A stretch of DNA of 64,000 bases, taken from NCBI GenBank assembly GCA_964476595.1, contig CAYZCL010000104.1, forward strand, positions 16,159-80,158, given 5' to 3'. Positions 24,953-34,626 of this stretch are shown in pieces. The translations under genes and the position numbers were made by a program. The notes below the pieces were generated by a model, which was not told the origin of the DNA, did not search any database, and saw only the letters and a program-made list of their open reading frames with translations. Position 1 is the stretch's first letter, and every line of letters begins with the position of its first letter. This DNA is from JALSRD01 sp964476595 (GTDB lineage: Bacteria > Desulfobacterota > Desulfobacteria > Desulfobacterales > JALSRD01).

Positions 24953-26721
24953 ACCCGCGTGACCCTCAGGATTTCCTCGATGGTGGAAATTCCGGCGATG
25001 ACCTTGGCGATGCCGTCCTGGCGCAGGGTGGTCATGCCCTGGCGCAGGGCCTCGGCCTTGATGCGGTTGGAGTCGTAGGTCTCGAGGATCAGGTTGCGCA
25101 GGGCATCGCCCATCACCATGATCTCGAAGATTCCCACCCGGCCGCGGTAGCCGGTGTTGAAGCACTCGGGGCAGCCCCGGGCACGGTACAACCGCCCGTC
25201 CACGAGTTCCCGCGGGGAAATGCCGGCCGTCTTCAGGACCGCCTCGCTGGGCTCGAAGGGCTCCTTACAGGCGTCGCACAGCCGGCGTACCAGGCGCTGG
25301 GCGGCCACCGCCAGCACCGACGACGAGATCAGGAAGGGTTCCACGCCGATGTCCACCAGGCGCGTGATGGCGCTGGCCGAGTCGTTGGTGTGCAGCGTGG
25401 AGAAGACCAGGTGCCCGGTCAGCGCCGACTGCACCGCGATGTCGGCCGTCTCGCGGTCGCGGATTTCGCCGATCAGGATGACGTCGGGGTCCTGGCGCAC
25501 AATGGAGCGCAGGCCGCGGGCGAAGGTCAGGTCGATCTTGGGGTTGACCTGAATCTGGCTGATGCCCTTGATCTGGTACTCCACCGGATCTTCGACCGTG
25601 ATGATGTTGATGTCCGGCTTGTTGATGGATGACAGGATGGCGTACAGCGTGGTGGTCTTGCCGCTGCCCGTGGGGCCGGTCACCAGGAAGATGCCGTTGG
25701 GCGACTTGATCAGCGACTCCAGCTGGCGGCGCTGTTCGGGCACCAGCCCCAGGTCGGAGAGCTGGAACAGGGCGCCGGACTTGTTGAGCAGCCGCAGCAC
25801 GACCCGCTCGCCGAAGGAAGTCGGGATGGTGGACACCCGGATGTCGACTTCCTGGTCGCCGATCTTGACGTTGATGCGGCCGTCCTGGGGCAGGCGTTTT
25901 TCGGCGATGTTGAGCTTGGCCATGACCTTGATGCGCGACGTCAGGGCCGGCTGGATCCACTTGGGCGGCGTGAGCAGGTCGTAGAGGATGCCGTCCACGC
26001 GGTAGCGCACCTTGAAGCTGTCCTGGTAGGGTTCGATGTGGATGTCGCTTGCGCGGGCCTTGACGGACTGCGAAATGATGTGGTTGACCAGCTTGATGAT
26101 GGGCGCGTCGCTGGTGTCGTCCAGCAGGTCGGCCGACTCCTCGATCTCGTCGAGGATGTCGCTGCCGTCCTCCTCCATGTCCTGGACCAGCTGTTCGGCC
26201 GAGTCGCGGGTCAGGTCGTAGGCCATGTTGACGGCGTCCAGGATGGCGTTGCGGGTGGCGAGCACCACCTCCCAGCGCTCCAGTTCCAGCAGCCGCGCCA
26301 GGTCGTCGACCATGGGAAAGCGGGACGGGTCGTTGACGGCCAGCACGACGCCCGCGTCCCGGCTTTTGCCGCCGTCGCCGTCCGGCGGCGGCGTACTCCC
26401 GCCCGCCGTGCCTTCGGGGGGCATCTCCAGCGGCACCACCAGGTAGCGTTTGAGGTAACCGATGGGCACCTTCTCGGTGAAGTCGCCCCTGAGCCGCTCC
26501 AGCGGCAGGGTCCGCCAGAAGGGCAGACCGTACAGGGCGCTACGCGCCTCCTGCAGCTGGACCTCGGTGACCAGTTTGCGGCGCAGCAGGATTTCTCCGA
26601 AGCTGCCGCCCTTTTCGGCGTGGATGCGGCGCGCCTCGGAGAGGGCCTCCTCGGACAGGCCGAAGCGTTCGGCCAGCACCTCTTCGAGGGAGGCGGCGCT
26701 GGTGGTGTCCTGCTCGGCCAT
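24949..26721 (-). CDS. gspE: Type II secretion system ATPase GspE
   Basis: The 590-residue cytoplasmic ATPase has an N-terminal MshEN-like domain (about 1-170) and a secretion-ATPase core. The core has Walker A GPTGSGKTTT (about 349-358), Asp box VEDPVEYQI, Walker B LIGEIRDRETADIA, His box STLHTNDSASA and the zinc-binding CDAC...CPEC pair near 470-510. It hydrolyses ATP to drive pseudopilus growth on GspL/GspF. The start ATG at 26721 (MAEQD) was chosen; an ATG at 26745 would add eight residues. It overlaps the next gene by ATGA. Confidence 0.95.
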   Translation of the reverse strand: MAEQDTTSAASLEEVLAERFGLSEEALSEARRIHAEKGGSFGEILLRRKLVTEVQLQEARSALYGLPFWRTLPLERLRGDFTEKVPIGYLKRYLVVPLEMPPEGTAGGSTPPPDGDGGKSRDAGVVLAVNDPSRFPMVDDLARLLELERWEVVLATRNAILDAVNMAYDLTRDSAEQLVQDMEEDGSDILDEIEESADLLDDTSDAPIIKLVNHIISQSVKARASDIHIEPYQDSFKVRYRVDGILYDLLTPPKWIQPALTSRIKVMAKLNIAEKRLPQDGRINVKIGDQEVDIRVSTIPTSFGERVVLRLLNKSGALFQLSDLGLVPEQRRQLESLIKSPNGIFLVTGPTGSGKTTTLYAILSSINKPDINIITVEDPVEYQIKGISQIQVNPKIDLTFARGLRSIVRQDPDVILIGEIRDRETADIAVQSALTGHLVFSTLHTNDSASAITRLVDIGVEPFLISSSVLAVAAQRLVRRLCDACKEPFEPSEAVLKTAGISPRELVDGRLYRARGCPECFNTGYRGRVGIFEIMVMGDALRNLILETYDSNRIKAEALRQGMTTLRQDGIAKVIAGISTIEEILRVTRV

Positions 26722-26747
26722 GGCAATCGTTCCGGCGGCAGCCATCG

Positions 26748-28877
26748 TCAGAAACTGCCGGATTTCGTCGAGGGCGCCGCCTCGACCGGTTTGTCGACCG
26801 CCCCGCCCTGCGGCCGAATCGGTTCTTTCACCGCCTCGCCGGGAGAGATCCGCCGGGGCGGGGGAATCTCCCCGGAAGGAGGACTCTTCAGGCCCCTCTC
26901 GTACATCTTGATGTGACCGCTCTTGATGCGGTCGATGTACCCGCGTTTCTTCTCGTAGACGTGCAGCGCGTCCTTGGGGTTGTTGATCACGTGGGGCGTG
27001 AGAAAGATGTAGAGGTTGGACTTTTCGCCCGAGTTGGCCCGGGATCGGAAGAGCCAGCCGATGAGCGGCACGCTGCCCAGGCACGGCAGCTTGTAGTCCG
27101 CCGTGACGCCCAGGTCTTCGATCAGCCCCCCGAGCACCACGGTGCCCCCGTCGCGCACGATCACCGTAGTGTTGATGTTGCGTTTGAGCGTGGTGGGACG
27201 GAAGTCGGTGGTGGACTCCAGCGCCGTGACCTCCAGCGAGATGTTCAGGCGGACCATGTTGTCCTTGCTGATGATGGGGGTCACCTTGAGCATCTTGCCC
27301 ACGTCGCGGTACTCGAAGGAACTGAAGGTCTCGTTGTTGGTGGTGGTGGACTTGGTCTGGAAAGGGATGTTCTTGCCCACCATAATGCTGGCCTCCTGGT
27401 TGTCGGTGGTCAGGATCTGGGGGGTGGACAGGATGTTGACGTCGCGGTCTTTCTGGTAGGCCTGCACGATGGCCGAGATGTTGGGAAAGACGAGGTTGCC
27501 GATCTTCAGGGCCGGCCCGAAGATGCCCATGGAGAAGCCGGGCGGCAGGGGGATCGTGGCCCCGTCGCCGGGCGCCAGGCCCTGGTAGCCGTCGTCGCCG
27601 GGCATGGCCCCCAGCGAGCCGCCCGAAAAACCGGCCCCGGCGATGGCCTTGCGGCCGCGCACGTTGACCTGGTCGCCGAGCACCCACTCGGTGCCCAGGC
27701 GGAAGTCTTTCGTCACGTTGACCTCCATGATCAGCGCTTCGATGTAGACCATGGCCCGCGGGATGTCGAGCTTGCGGATGATGTCCTCGAGGACGGCGTA
27801 GTCCTCCTTCTTGGCGGTAATGATCAGGCTGTTGGTGGCCTTGTCGGCCGTAATCTTGACGTCTTCGGAGATGGCCGACGGTTGCGTTTTGCCCTTCTTA
27901 GCGGTGGTTTTCTTCTTGGGCATCTCCTGCAGCACCTTGACCAGTTCTTCGGCCGACGCGTTTTCCAGGTAGTAGACCCGCACGCGCTCGCTGCCCTGGG
28001 GGGCCTCCTTGTCGAGCATCTGGATCAGGTTGCGGATCTTCTTGGTCTCGATCTCGCTGGCCAGCAGAATGATGCTGCCGGTGCGCTCGTCGGCCACGAA
28101 GCGCGCCACCGCGCCCGGTTCGCCCTTTTTGGGCTTGCGCCGCGTGCGGAAGACGGACTGCAGGATCTTGACCAGGTCGGCGGCATCCGCATATTTGAGG
28201 GGCATGACCGTCAGCTCCTGCCCCATGCCGGGCACGTCGACGGCTTTCAGGATCTTGAGCAGGCGCTTGATGTTGGAGTAGACGTCGGTGACGATGACGG
28301 TGTTGGTGGGCGGGTAGGCCAGCATGACGCTGCTCTTGGAGATCAGCGGCGTGAACAGCCGGCGGATCTCGGTGGCGTCGGCGTACTTGAGCTGGATCAG
28401 CTGGGTGACGACCTTGTCTTCGGGGCGGCCGTGCTCTTCCCGCAGCAGGGTCTCGATGTTCTTGGTGCGGGCGTCGGGGGCCGGCACGATCTTGATGACC
28501 TTGCCGGCCCTGACCGTGGTGTAGCCGTGCACCTCGAGCACCGACTCGAACACGCGGTAGGCTTCCTGCACCGAAATGCGGGAAGGGGAAATGACGGTCA
28601 CCTTGCCGCGCACGCGGCGGTCGATGACGAAATTCTTGCCGGTCAACTCGCTGATGAACTTGATGAAGACGCCGATGTCCACGTCGTTGAAGTCGATGGT
28701 CACGAAGCGGGTCGCGGAGTCGGCCGCCGTTTTGCGGGTGCTCTGGGCCCAGGTTGCGGCCGGCGCCAGGCAGATGCACGTGCACAGCAGCAGCCACAGT
28801 ATCCACCGGGGGGCCCGCGGGGCGCCTATGTCGTCGTTTGCCGGATTCATTTTTCTGCAAGCAGTGTAAAGTAGCAC
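26748..28877 (-). CDS. gspD: Type II secretion system secretin GspD
   Basis: The 709-residue outer-membrane secretin has a signal peptide ending near ATWAQS. N0-N3 domains follow (FVTIDFNDVDIGVFIKFIS, VTVISPSRISVQEAYRVFESVL and later repeats), separated by a Lys-rich linker. The secretin core contains LSTPQILTTDNQEASIMVG and VVLGGLIED...VPLIGWLF. After the core come about 90 residues of Pro-rich tail (PPSGEIPPPRR). It forms the outer-membrane gate for folded exoproteins. A GTG at 28877 overlaps the gspC stop and follows AGGTGG; an ATG at 28850 is an equally plausible start. Confidence 0.95.
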   Translation of the reverse strand: MLLYTACRKMNPANDDIGAPRAPRWILWLLLCTCICLAPAATWAQSTRKTAADSATRFVTIDFNDVDIGVFIKFISELTGKNFVIDRRVRGKVTVISPSRISVQEAYRVFESVLEVHGYTTVRAGKVIKIVPAPDARTKNIETLLREEHGRPEDKVVTQLIQLKYADATEIRRLFTPLISKSSVMLAYPPTNTVIVTDVYSNIKRLLKILKAVDVPGMGQELTVMPLKYADAADLVKILQSVFRTRRKPKKGEPGAVARFVADERTGSIILLASEIETKKIRNLIQMLDKEAPQGSERVRVYYLENASAEELVKVLQEMPKKKTTAKKGKTQPSAISEDVKITADKATNSLIITAKKEDYAVLEDIIRKLDIPRAMVYIEALIMEVNVTKDFRLGTEWVLGDQVNVRGRKAIAGAGFSGGSLGAMPGDDGYQGLAPGDGATIPLPPGFSMGIFGPALKIGNLVFPNISAIVQAYQKDRDVNILSTPQILTTDNQEASIMVGKNIPFQTKSTTTNNETFSSFEYRDVGKMLKVTPIISKDNMVRLNISLEVTALESTTDFRPTTLKRNINTTVIVRDGGTVVLGGLIEDLGVTADYKLPCLGSVPLIGWLFRSRANSGEKSNLYIFLTPHVINNPKDALHVYEKKRGYIDRIKSGHIKMYERGLKSPPSGEIPPPRRISPGEAVKEPIRPQGGAVDKPVEAAPSTKSGSF

Positions 28878-29737
28878 TATTCCACCTGATAATCGATGGT
28901 TTTTTCTCGCCCGCCGCGTTTGACGGTGAGCTTGACATTGGTGGCGGACTTGAGGCTCCTGTAGAATTTGAGGGCGTCGTCCACCGATTGGATGCGTTCG
29001 CCGTCCACACCCACCAGGATGTCGCCGCTGCGCAGCCCCATGCGGCTGAAAATGGAACCCGAATGGATGCCGGTCAGCCGCAGGCCGTCAGCCTTGCCGT
29101 TGGTGAAGTGGGGCCGGATGCGCACCTGCCGCATCAGCTGGTTGACGTTTTTGACGGCGCTTTCGATCTCGCTCTGCGGAACGCGCACGTGTTCCTCGGC
29201 AGGCCCCTCGCCCCCCTCGGCCCGGGCGGGCAGGCGCGGCACCCGGCGCGAGGCGGTGCGGATCTTCTCCATTTCCAGCACTTCGTCGCGTCCGTCGACC
29301 GCCAGGATGACCCGCCCCCGCAGGATTTTCTTGACCGTGGCGTTTTCGATGCGGTCGTTTTCGCGGATCAGGCGCTGGCGCCGGTTCTTGACGTCCTCGA
29401 TAACGGCGAAGGACCGCCCCCCCGGCGAGGCCACCGTGCCCCACAGTTTCAGGTTGAGCTGGGTCGGCTGCAGCTCTTCCACGTCCACCGGTTTTTCGGC
29501 CGGCGGCGTCGAGGCCACCTCCGTGTCGGTCTTGAACAGGTTGCGCGACACGATGGCCCCGATGTCCGCCGTCCGTCGCGGCCGCAGGGCTTTGTGCGCC
29601 TGTCCTGCGACCGCGGGCGTGACGGGCAGGGCCTCCACCACCAGGTCGGCCGTCGACAGGCGGTAGAAGATTCGGACGGCGTAGTACGAGGCCGCCGTCA
29701 GCAGGATCAGGTTGACGATGACGAAAATGCGTTTCAT
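28877..29737 (-). CDS. gspC: Type II secretion system inner-membrane protein GspC
   Basis: The 286-residue protein has one N-terminal membrane helix (IFVIVNLILLTAASYYAV). Next is the HR domain typical of GspC (IVSRNLFKTDTE...LNLKLWGTVASPGG...AVIEDV). The C-terminal PDZ domain contains GIHSGSIFSRMGLRSGDILVGVDG. GspC bridges the inner-membrane platform and the secretin N0 domain. It precedes gspD directly, its stop overlapping the possible GTG start. The start ATG at 29737 is the first in-frame ATG consistent with the membrane helix. Confidence 0.92.
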   Translation of the reverse strand: MKRIFVIVNLILLTAASYYAVRIFYRLSTADLVVEALPVTPAVAGQAHKALRPRRTADIGAIVSRNLFKTDTEVASTPPAEKPVDVEELQPTQLNLKLWGTVASPGGRSFAVIEDVKNRRQRLIRENDRIENATVKKILRGRVILAVDGRDEVLEMEKIRTASRRVPRLPARAEGGEGPAEEHVRVPQSEIESAVKNVNQLMRQVRIRPHFTNGKADGLRLTGIHSGSIFSRMGLRSGDILVGVDGERIQSVDDALKFYRSLKSATNVKLTVKRGGREKTIDYQVE

Positions 29738-29754
29738 AGGCGTTGTGTTCCGCG

Positions 29755-30609
29755 TTACCGCACCGATACCTGCGGATCCCCGACGGTGCCGGAGATGCGC
29801 AGCGGCAGTCCCCGGCTGCCCACCATGCCGGCCGATACCCACCGCAGGGCGGGGTTCTTGCGCAGGGCGGCGATGAATTCCGCGTGGGGCCGCAGGGTCA
29901 GCGACAGGTCCAGGCCGCTTTGCCCGAAAGGCGCCGCCACGTCGAGCGACCCCCGGATGGCGGCGTCGGTCTGGCGCCCCTTGGCGCGGCCGTCGGCGAT
30001 GGTCAGTTGGGTCCCCTTCAGACGGAGTTTGCCGTCCACGCCGGCAAATGACAGTTCCGCCACGCCCGGGACCATTTCTTCGAGGCTGAACCTGAAGTCC
30101 TTCAGGTGGAAGCGGCCTTTGCCCGTGAGCACCCCGTTGTCGGTCAGGAAATCGACCTCGAGGCCCAGCCGTCCGGCCGGTTTCAGGTCGTCGATCCCCT
30201 GGAGCAGCGGGATCTTCGCCAGATCCAGGGCGTCGACGCGGATGCGTCCGGCCGGCTGGTCGTCCGCGATCGCCACCTTGGCCGAGATCCTGCCGCCGTA
30301 CGTGTCGCAGCGCAGGGTGTACCCCCTTCGGCCTCTAAGGTAGGCCAGCAGGTGCGGGGACACCGTGGCGCGGTCCGCCTTGAAGAGCAGGCGGCGGTCG
30401 TAACGCAGGCGGATGCCGGACAGCCGCACGCGGGCCGGAAACGCGGGGCGCACCGCCTCGACGGTGGTGCGCAGGGCCGGGTCCAGCCGGCTTCCCAGGC
30501 TCTCCACGTAGCGCTTCACCGTGGCTGCGGGAAACAGCGCGTAGAGCAGGACGGCCGTGACGGCCAGGAAATAGAGGCCGTAGAGCACCCACGGCGGTAT
30601 GCTTTTCAT
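29755..30609 (-). CDS. gspN: Type II secretion system protein GspN
   Basis: The 284-residue protein has one N-terminal membrane segment (VLYGLYFLAVTAVLLYALF) and a large periplasmic part of beta-rich repeats (LTGKGRFHLKDF, GVDGKLRLKGTQLTIADG), as in the GspN family of Desulfobacterota. Those repeats also resemble AsmA-type lipid-transfer folds. It sits between gspM and gspC, 17 bp upstream of gspC. The exact role of GspN in secretion is not settled. The start ATG at 30609 was preferred over a non-ATG start 33 bp upstream. Confidence 0.82.
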   Translation of the reverse strand: MKSIPPWVLYGLYFLAVTAVLLYALFPAATVKRYVESLGSRLDPALRTTVEAVRPAFPARVRLSGIRLRYDRRLLFKADRATVSPHLLAYLRGRRGYTLRCDTYGGRISAKVAIADDQPAGRIRVDALDLAKIPLLQGIDDLKPAGRLGLEVDFLTDNGVLTGKGRFHLKDFRFSLEEMVPGVAELSFAGVDGKLRLKGTQLTIADGRAKGRQTDAAIRGSLDVAAPFGQSGLDLSLTLRPHAEFIAALRKNPALRWVSAGMVGSRGLPLRISGTVGDPQVSVR

Positions 30610-30714
30610 CTTCGGTGCCAACGCAACTCCCCCGACGGCCAAAAAGTGCGTGTGTTCATCTCTTCACAGCGGGCCGACAGGTCTTTGCCTGCACGGCGCA
30701 TGCGGGTGGGCGCC

Positions 30715-31245
30715 TCAGAGCACATAGGTTTCCACCAGCAGCACGGCGTCGATGCGTTTCTGCCGTTTCCCCTGGCGGGTGACTGAGAGGCGCTTGATGA
30801 AGATGCTCTTGTTGGCGGTCTCCACCCGTTTGAGGAATTCGGCCAGCTGTTTCAGCGTGATGGACTTGAATTTCATCTCCACACTGGCGCTCCTGAAGCC
30901 GCCCTTGCGGTGTTCCTTCACCGCCGGCTTCATGTAGCTGATGCTCTCCTTGAGGCCGGTTTGCCCGGCCAGGCCCTCGAGAAAGGAAAACAGGGTGAAC
31001 CCCTTCTCGCGGTGCATCAGGCGCGTCCGGGTCTGGTCCGCCTGGCGGCGGAGGCGTTCGTACTCGGACCTGAGCGCCAGGATTTCGGCCAGGTTCTTCT
31101 GCTGCGAGGCAATGCTGTCGCGCAGGCGCTGGCGCCTGTCCAGCAGGGGGCCCACCACGAACTGGGTCGCCACGAAGAGGGTCACCAGCACGGCCGCCGT
31201 GATGACCAGGATCTTCTCGCGTCTGCCGAGGGTCAGGTTCTTCAT
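30715..31245 (-). CDS. gspM: Type II secretion system protein GspM
   Basis: The 176-residue bitopic protein has an N-terminal cytoplasmic stub (MKNLTLGRREK), a membrane helix (ILVITAAVLVTLFVATQFVV), a coiled coil rich in Arg, Glu and Gln, and a ferredoxin-like periplasmic domain ending VLLVETYVL. Together with GspL it forms the inner-membrane assembly platform. Its place after gspL and its PilO-like architecture support the call. Confidence 0.88.
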   Translation of the reverse strand: MKNLTLGRREKILVITAAVLVTLFVATQFVVGPLLDRRQRLRDSIASQQKNLAEILALRSEYERLRRQADQTRTRLMHREKGFTLFSFLEGLAGQTGLKESISYMKPAVKEHRKGGFRSASVEMKFKSITLKQLAEFLKRVETANKSIFIKRLSVTRQGKRQKRIDAVLLVETYVL

Positions 31246-31312
31246 GACCGGCGGCGTCCCCGTCCCGCGGCTTTGGGTGTCTTGTCCATATCCTGCCTGT
31301 TCATGAAACCCG

Positions 31313-32770
31313 TCACGTCAGGTGCAACTTGAGTTTGAAGCGGACGCGTCGGCTGGTCTTGTCCATGTTGGCCGACGTGATGTCCACCTTGCCGAACAAT
31401 TCGGATCGCATCAGGCGGTTCTTGATCTCGTCCACGGCGTTGAAAGTGTCGGTTTCGGCCGAGATCTGGACGTTGTCTCCGGTGATCACCAGCCGGGAAA
31501 ACACCACGTCGATGCCGGCCGGGATGCTGCGGCTGATGTCGTCCAGGATGGCCAGGGCCGGCGCCCGCGTGCTGATGCCCTCGGGTATGCGGCGGTCGAT
31601 CTCGCGCAATTTGATGCGCATCTGCTGCAGGGGGTCGACGATGTTCTTGACTTCCGGGAAAGTCGACCGGAAAACTGCTGTGATGCGCGCGTTGAGCCGC
31701 TCCAGGCGCCGCTCCAGGACGCGCGTCTGCGAGAGCAGGTCCGCGCCCATGAGGCCGACCACCACCAGGGCCAGCAGCCCGGCCGTGACCAGCTGCCGGC
31801 GATACTGGGACCAGAAGCGGATGCGTGGCGCCGAACCTTCCCGGAAATCCAGCAGCTGCCGTCCGGGAAGTCCGAAACCGGCATACGCCAGGGCCAAGGC
31901 CTTGTCCATGCGGTGGGCACGCCAGTTTTCACCCGCACGCTCGTCGAGGGTCACGGGCAGACCGCCCGACAGGTCGGTGCGTTTGACCGGCAGGGCCAGC
32001 AGGGCCGCCAGTTCGGTTTCCAGGTTCACGTCCAGCAGGTCGTATCCGGTGATAAACGCCTGCGCGGGGCGGTAGCCGCCGGGAGTGCGTTCCGAAAAGG
32101 CGTGCAGGGTCTGGCGGATGGTCCCGGCCACGTCCGCCGCCGACCAGGGGTGCGCGCTCCTGCGGTACACCGGGCGCACCGCCTGGATGCGGCCGCCGGT
32201 CAGCAGGAAGAGGGTCGCCGTCCGCCGGCCGATGTCGATCAGCATCCAGCGGTCGTCGTCGCTCTCCCGCCGCCCCGCCTGTTCGCCGGTCAGCAACGCC
32301 AGGGCATAGCCGGCCGGAGACACCGACACCGGGTCGAGATCGAAACTTTTCAGGCACGCCAGGTAGGCGTCGAACTCGGCCTTGACGGCCGCCGCGGCCA
32401 GCAGGGTGTTCGGGCGGGCGCCGCCCAGGCCCTGGTAGGCCCAGACGGTTTCCTCCACGGCAAAAGGCAGACTGGGTTCCAGTTCGAAGGGCAGTACCTG
32501 GCGGATCTTGCGCGCCGCCTTGAAGGGCACTTCCACGTGGCGGTAGGAGATGCGCTCGGCCGGAAAGGAGGCGCTGCAGATGACGTCGTCGATGTCCACC
32601 CGGGCACGCAGCTTTTCGAGTGCGTCCCCCAGGGCTTCTTCGAAAGGGGCATCCTGTGCCAGGGCCACGTGGGCGCAGGCCTCCACCGTGTGGGTCTTGA
32701 CACCGCGTTTGAGCAGAACGGCGCCGATTCCGTCCGAGCTGACATCCAAACCGAGAACTTTTTTGGCCAT
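31313..32770 (-). CDS. gspL: Type II secretion system protein GspL (actin-like plus PilN-like domains)
   Basis: The 485-residue protein has a cytoplasmic actin-like domain of PilM type (VLGLDVSSDGIGAVLL, FELEPSLPFAVEE, WMLIDIGRRTATLFLL). This is followed by one membrane helix (LVTAGLLALVVVGLMGADLL, about residue 340), a coiled coil and a PilN-like periplasmic domain. It recruits GspE to the membrane. The ATG at 32770 is immediately preceded by a TTG that could also start translation. Confidence 0.9.
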   Translation of the reverse strand: MAKKVLGLDVSSDGIGAVLLKRGVKTHTVEACAHVALAQDAPFEEALGDALEKLRARVDIDDVICSASFPAERISYRHVEVPFKAARKIRQVLPFELEPSLPFAVEETVWAYQGLGGARPNTLLAAAAVKAEFDAYLACLKSFDLDPVSVSPAGYALALLTGEQAGRRESDDDRWMLIDIGRRTATLFLLTGGRIQAVRPVYRRSAHPWSAADVAGTIRQTLHAFSERTPGGYRPAQAFITGYDLLDVNLETELAALLALPVKRTDLSGGLPVTLDERAGENWRAHRMDKALALAYAGFGLPGRQLLDFREGSAPRIRFWSQYRRQLVTAGLLALVVVGLMGADLLSQTRVLERRLERLNARITAVFRSTFPEVKNIVDPLQQMRIKLREIDRRIPEGISTRAPALAILDDISRSIPAGIDVVFSRLVITGDNVQISAETDTFNAVDEIKNRLMRSELFGKVDITSANMDKTSRRVRFKLKLHLT

Positions 32771-32851
32771 CAAGTGGATTCTATTCGCTTTTCAGCCTGC
32801 AGCGGCGTCGCCGCGCGCCGCGGCGGCCGTCGCGGGCGGGGTTGCGCCGCG

Positions 32852-33928
32852 TCAGTCGATGCGCCAGGTCAGCACCCTGCAGGTCGTCTTTCCGCTTCTG
32901 GGATCCTGGACGCGCTGCACCACGGTGGTCACCGTCAGGGCACGCCCCCTGGCAGTGGCCTTGGACTCGATCCGGAAAACGTCGCTGGCGGTCGTCATGA
33001 TCTTCGGGTCGATTTTGAGGCCTGCGGCCCCCGGAACGTTCTGGATCCATCCGGGAGCGGATATGTCGTTGGCAAACTTGTCGTCGGAAATTTCCTGCCG
33101 ATAGTCGAAGATCGCCTGCGCCAGATCCTGGTTTTCGGTCGGCAGCATGGCCGCGATCACGGGTAATGCCGCGGTATTTATATTTATTTTTCCATTGAAT
33201 GTCAAGGTATTATCGTTGGGTGCGCCCGCCCCCCAGACCGTCAGGTAGGCGCCGATGCCGGGCTGCTGTTCGGTGCCGAAAAACAGCTGCGGGGTGACGC
33301 CCTTTATCTTCAGCATTTCAGGCAGGTAGGGCAGGGGGGCGTTGCGGCATGCGTAGGGCGGATCGAGTTCGCGGTAGTAGTCCGACTCGGCGCCCGTCAG
33401 GCCGGTGATGGCATCATCGTCGCCGGCGTCGATCCAGTCCTTGACGCTGTTGATGACGGTGGTGGCCTCGAAATCATCGTCCATCTCCAGCAGCGGGCCC
33501 ATGATGCCCAGAAACCGCTCCCACAGCCGCTGCTGGGGGGTGTTGAAACGGTGGCCGCCGGGCGTGTCCACCAGCGCATTGACCTGAATCTTTCCCATTT
33601 CGTCCGTAATGGCGACTTCCACTTTGCCCTCTTCGAAGGGCAGCGCCTCCGTTGCCTGCTTCAGGAACAGCGGATTGGCCCAGTCTTCCTGGATGGTGTC
33701 GGTGCGCGATGTCTGCTTGTCGTGGACGAGCACGGCCATGCCCACCTGAACCCCGGACTCGGCCATGAGCAGCAGCGATGTGCGATCGCGCATCGCTGCG
33801 GCGGTGCCGAGCCCCGAGCGCGCCTGCCGATTCATTTCCAGCACCGTGGTGACCAGCACGGTAGTCACCGCCAGCGTGATCAGCAGGGCAATGCCGCGTT
33901 TGCTGCCGGTATCGGGCGCGTGTTTCAT
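32852..33928 (-). CDS. gspK: Type II secretion minor pseudopilin GspK
   Basis: The 358-residue protein is the large minor pseudopilin. It has a prepilin-type N-terminus SKRG-IALLITLAVTTVLVTT, lacking the usual Glu5 as is normal for GspK. A long alpha/beta region follows, with GKIQVNALVDTPGG, DDAITGLTGAESDYY, KININTAALPVIAAML and the helix-hairpin-like PEMLKIKGVTPQLFFG. It caps the pseudopilus tip with GspI and GspJ. Its ATG overlaps the gspJ stop by ATGA. Confidence 0.93.
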   Translation of the reverse strand: MKHAPDTGSKRGIALLITLAVTTVLVTTVLEMNRQARSGLGTAAAMRDRTSLLLMAESGVQVGMAVLVHDKQTSRTDTIQEDWANPLFLKQATEALPFEEGKVEVAITDEMGKIQVNALVDTPGGHRFNTPQQRLWERFLGIMGPLLEMDDDFEATTVINSVKDWIDAGDDDAITGLTGAESDYYRELDPPYACRNAPLPYLPEMLKIKGVTPQLFFGTEQQPGIGAYLTVWGAGAPNDNTLTFNGKININTAALPVIAAMLPTENQDLAQAIFDYRQEISDDKFANDISAPGWIQNVPGAAGLKIDPKIMTTASDVFRIESKATARGRALTVTTVVQRVQDPRSGKTTCRVLTWRID

Positions 33929-34626
33929 GGGTTCCTCGGCCCACGGGAGACGGGCAGTTTGACGGTGGTTTCGAACTTGCGCACCTCGGGGGGACGGCCG
34001 ATGGACAGGGCGATGCGCACCGCACGCGGCGTCGCGTAGCCGAATTCGTCGCGGTCCGAGTGCCAGCGCGGGTGGCGCTCGCCCTCGTGGTCGATCAGCT
34101 CCACGCTGAAGCCGTCCACGTCCCGGCACAGCAGCGGGTCGGCCGGTCCGGGTTTGACCCTCTTGTAGGGAAAGAGGGTGTCGGAGCGACGCAGCTCCGG
34201 CCGGCCGTCTTCGGCGGCCGTCACGTAGTACACGATCTGGGCGATCCCCTCGCCGGGGTGCATTCCCATGGGGGTGTGGGCCAGCGAAGTGAACCGCAGG
34301 CGCGAGAATTCGCGGCCGTCCACCACGGTGGTGTCCGCCACCAGGCGGTAGTCGGTGGGCGGGTCGTTCATGCCCGGCGGTTTGTAGTAGGGCGGCAGGG
34401 CGATGTAGATCTCCAGCAGGTCGACGACCATGCGCGCAAAGCAGGCCTGGGCGGCTTCGGTGGCGGCGTCGGAGGTCCGGATTTTTTCGCTGTTGAAAAA
34501 AACCGCCTGGAAGGAGCCGAAAACCGTGGCCATGACCACCGCGAAGATGAAGATGGCCACCAGGATTTCCACCAGGGTGAACCCGTGGCGGCGTGCAGGC
34601 GTGTCGGTCTCCGGGCGGCCCGTCAT
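33925..34626 (-). CDS. gspJ: Type II secretion minor pseudopilin GspJ
   Basis: The 233-residue prepilin has the class III signal RRHG-FTLVEILVAIFIFAVV with Glu5 present. The globular domain includes RLVADTTVVDGREFSRLRF and GIAQIVYYVT, as in GspJ. It is a tip-complex pseudopilin cleaved by a prepilin peptidase, which is not encoded in this window. ATGA overlaps join it to both neighbours. Confidence 0.92.
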   Translation of the reverse strand: MTGRPETDTPARRHGFTLVEILVAIFIFAVVMATVFGSFQAVFFNSEKIRTSDAATEAAQACFARMVVDLLEIYIALPPYYKPPGMNDPPTDYRLVADTTVVDGREFSRLRFTSLAHTPMGMHPGEGIAQIVYYVTAAEDGRPELRRSDTLFPYKRVKPGPADPLLCRDVDGFSVELIDHEGERHPRWHSDRDEFGYATPRAVRIALSIGRPPEVRKFETTVKLPVSRGPRNP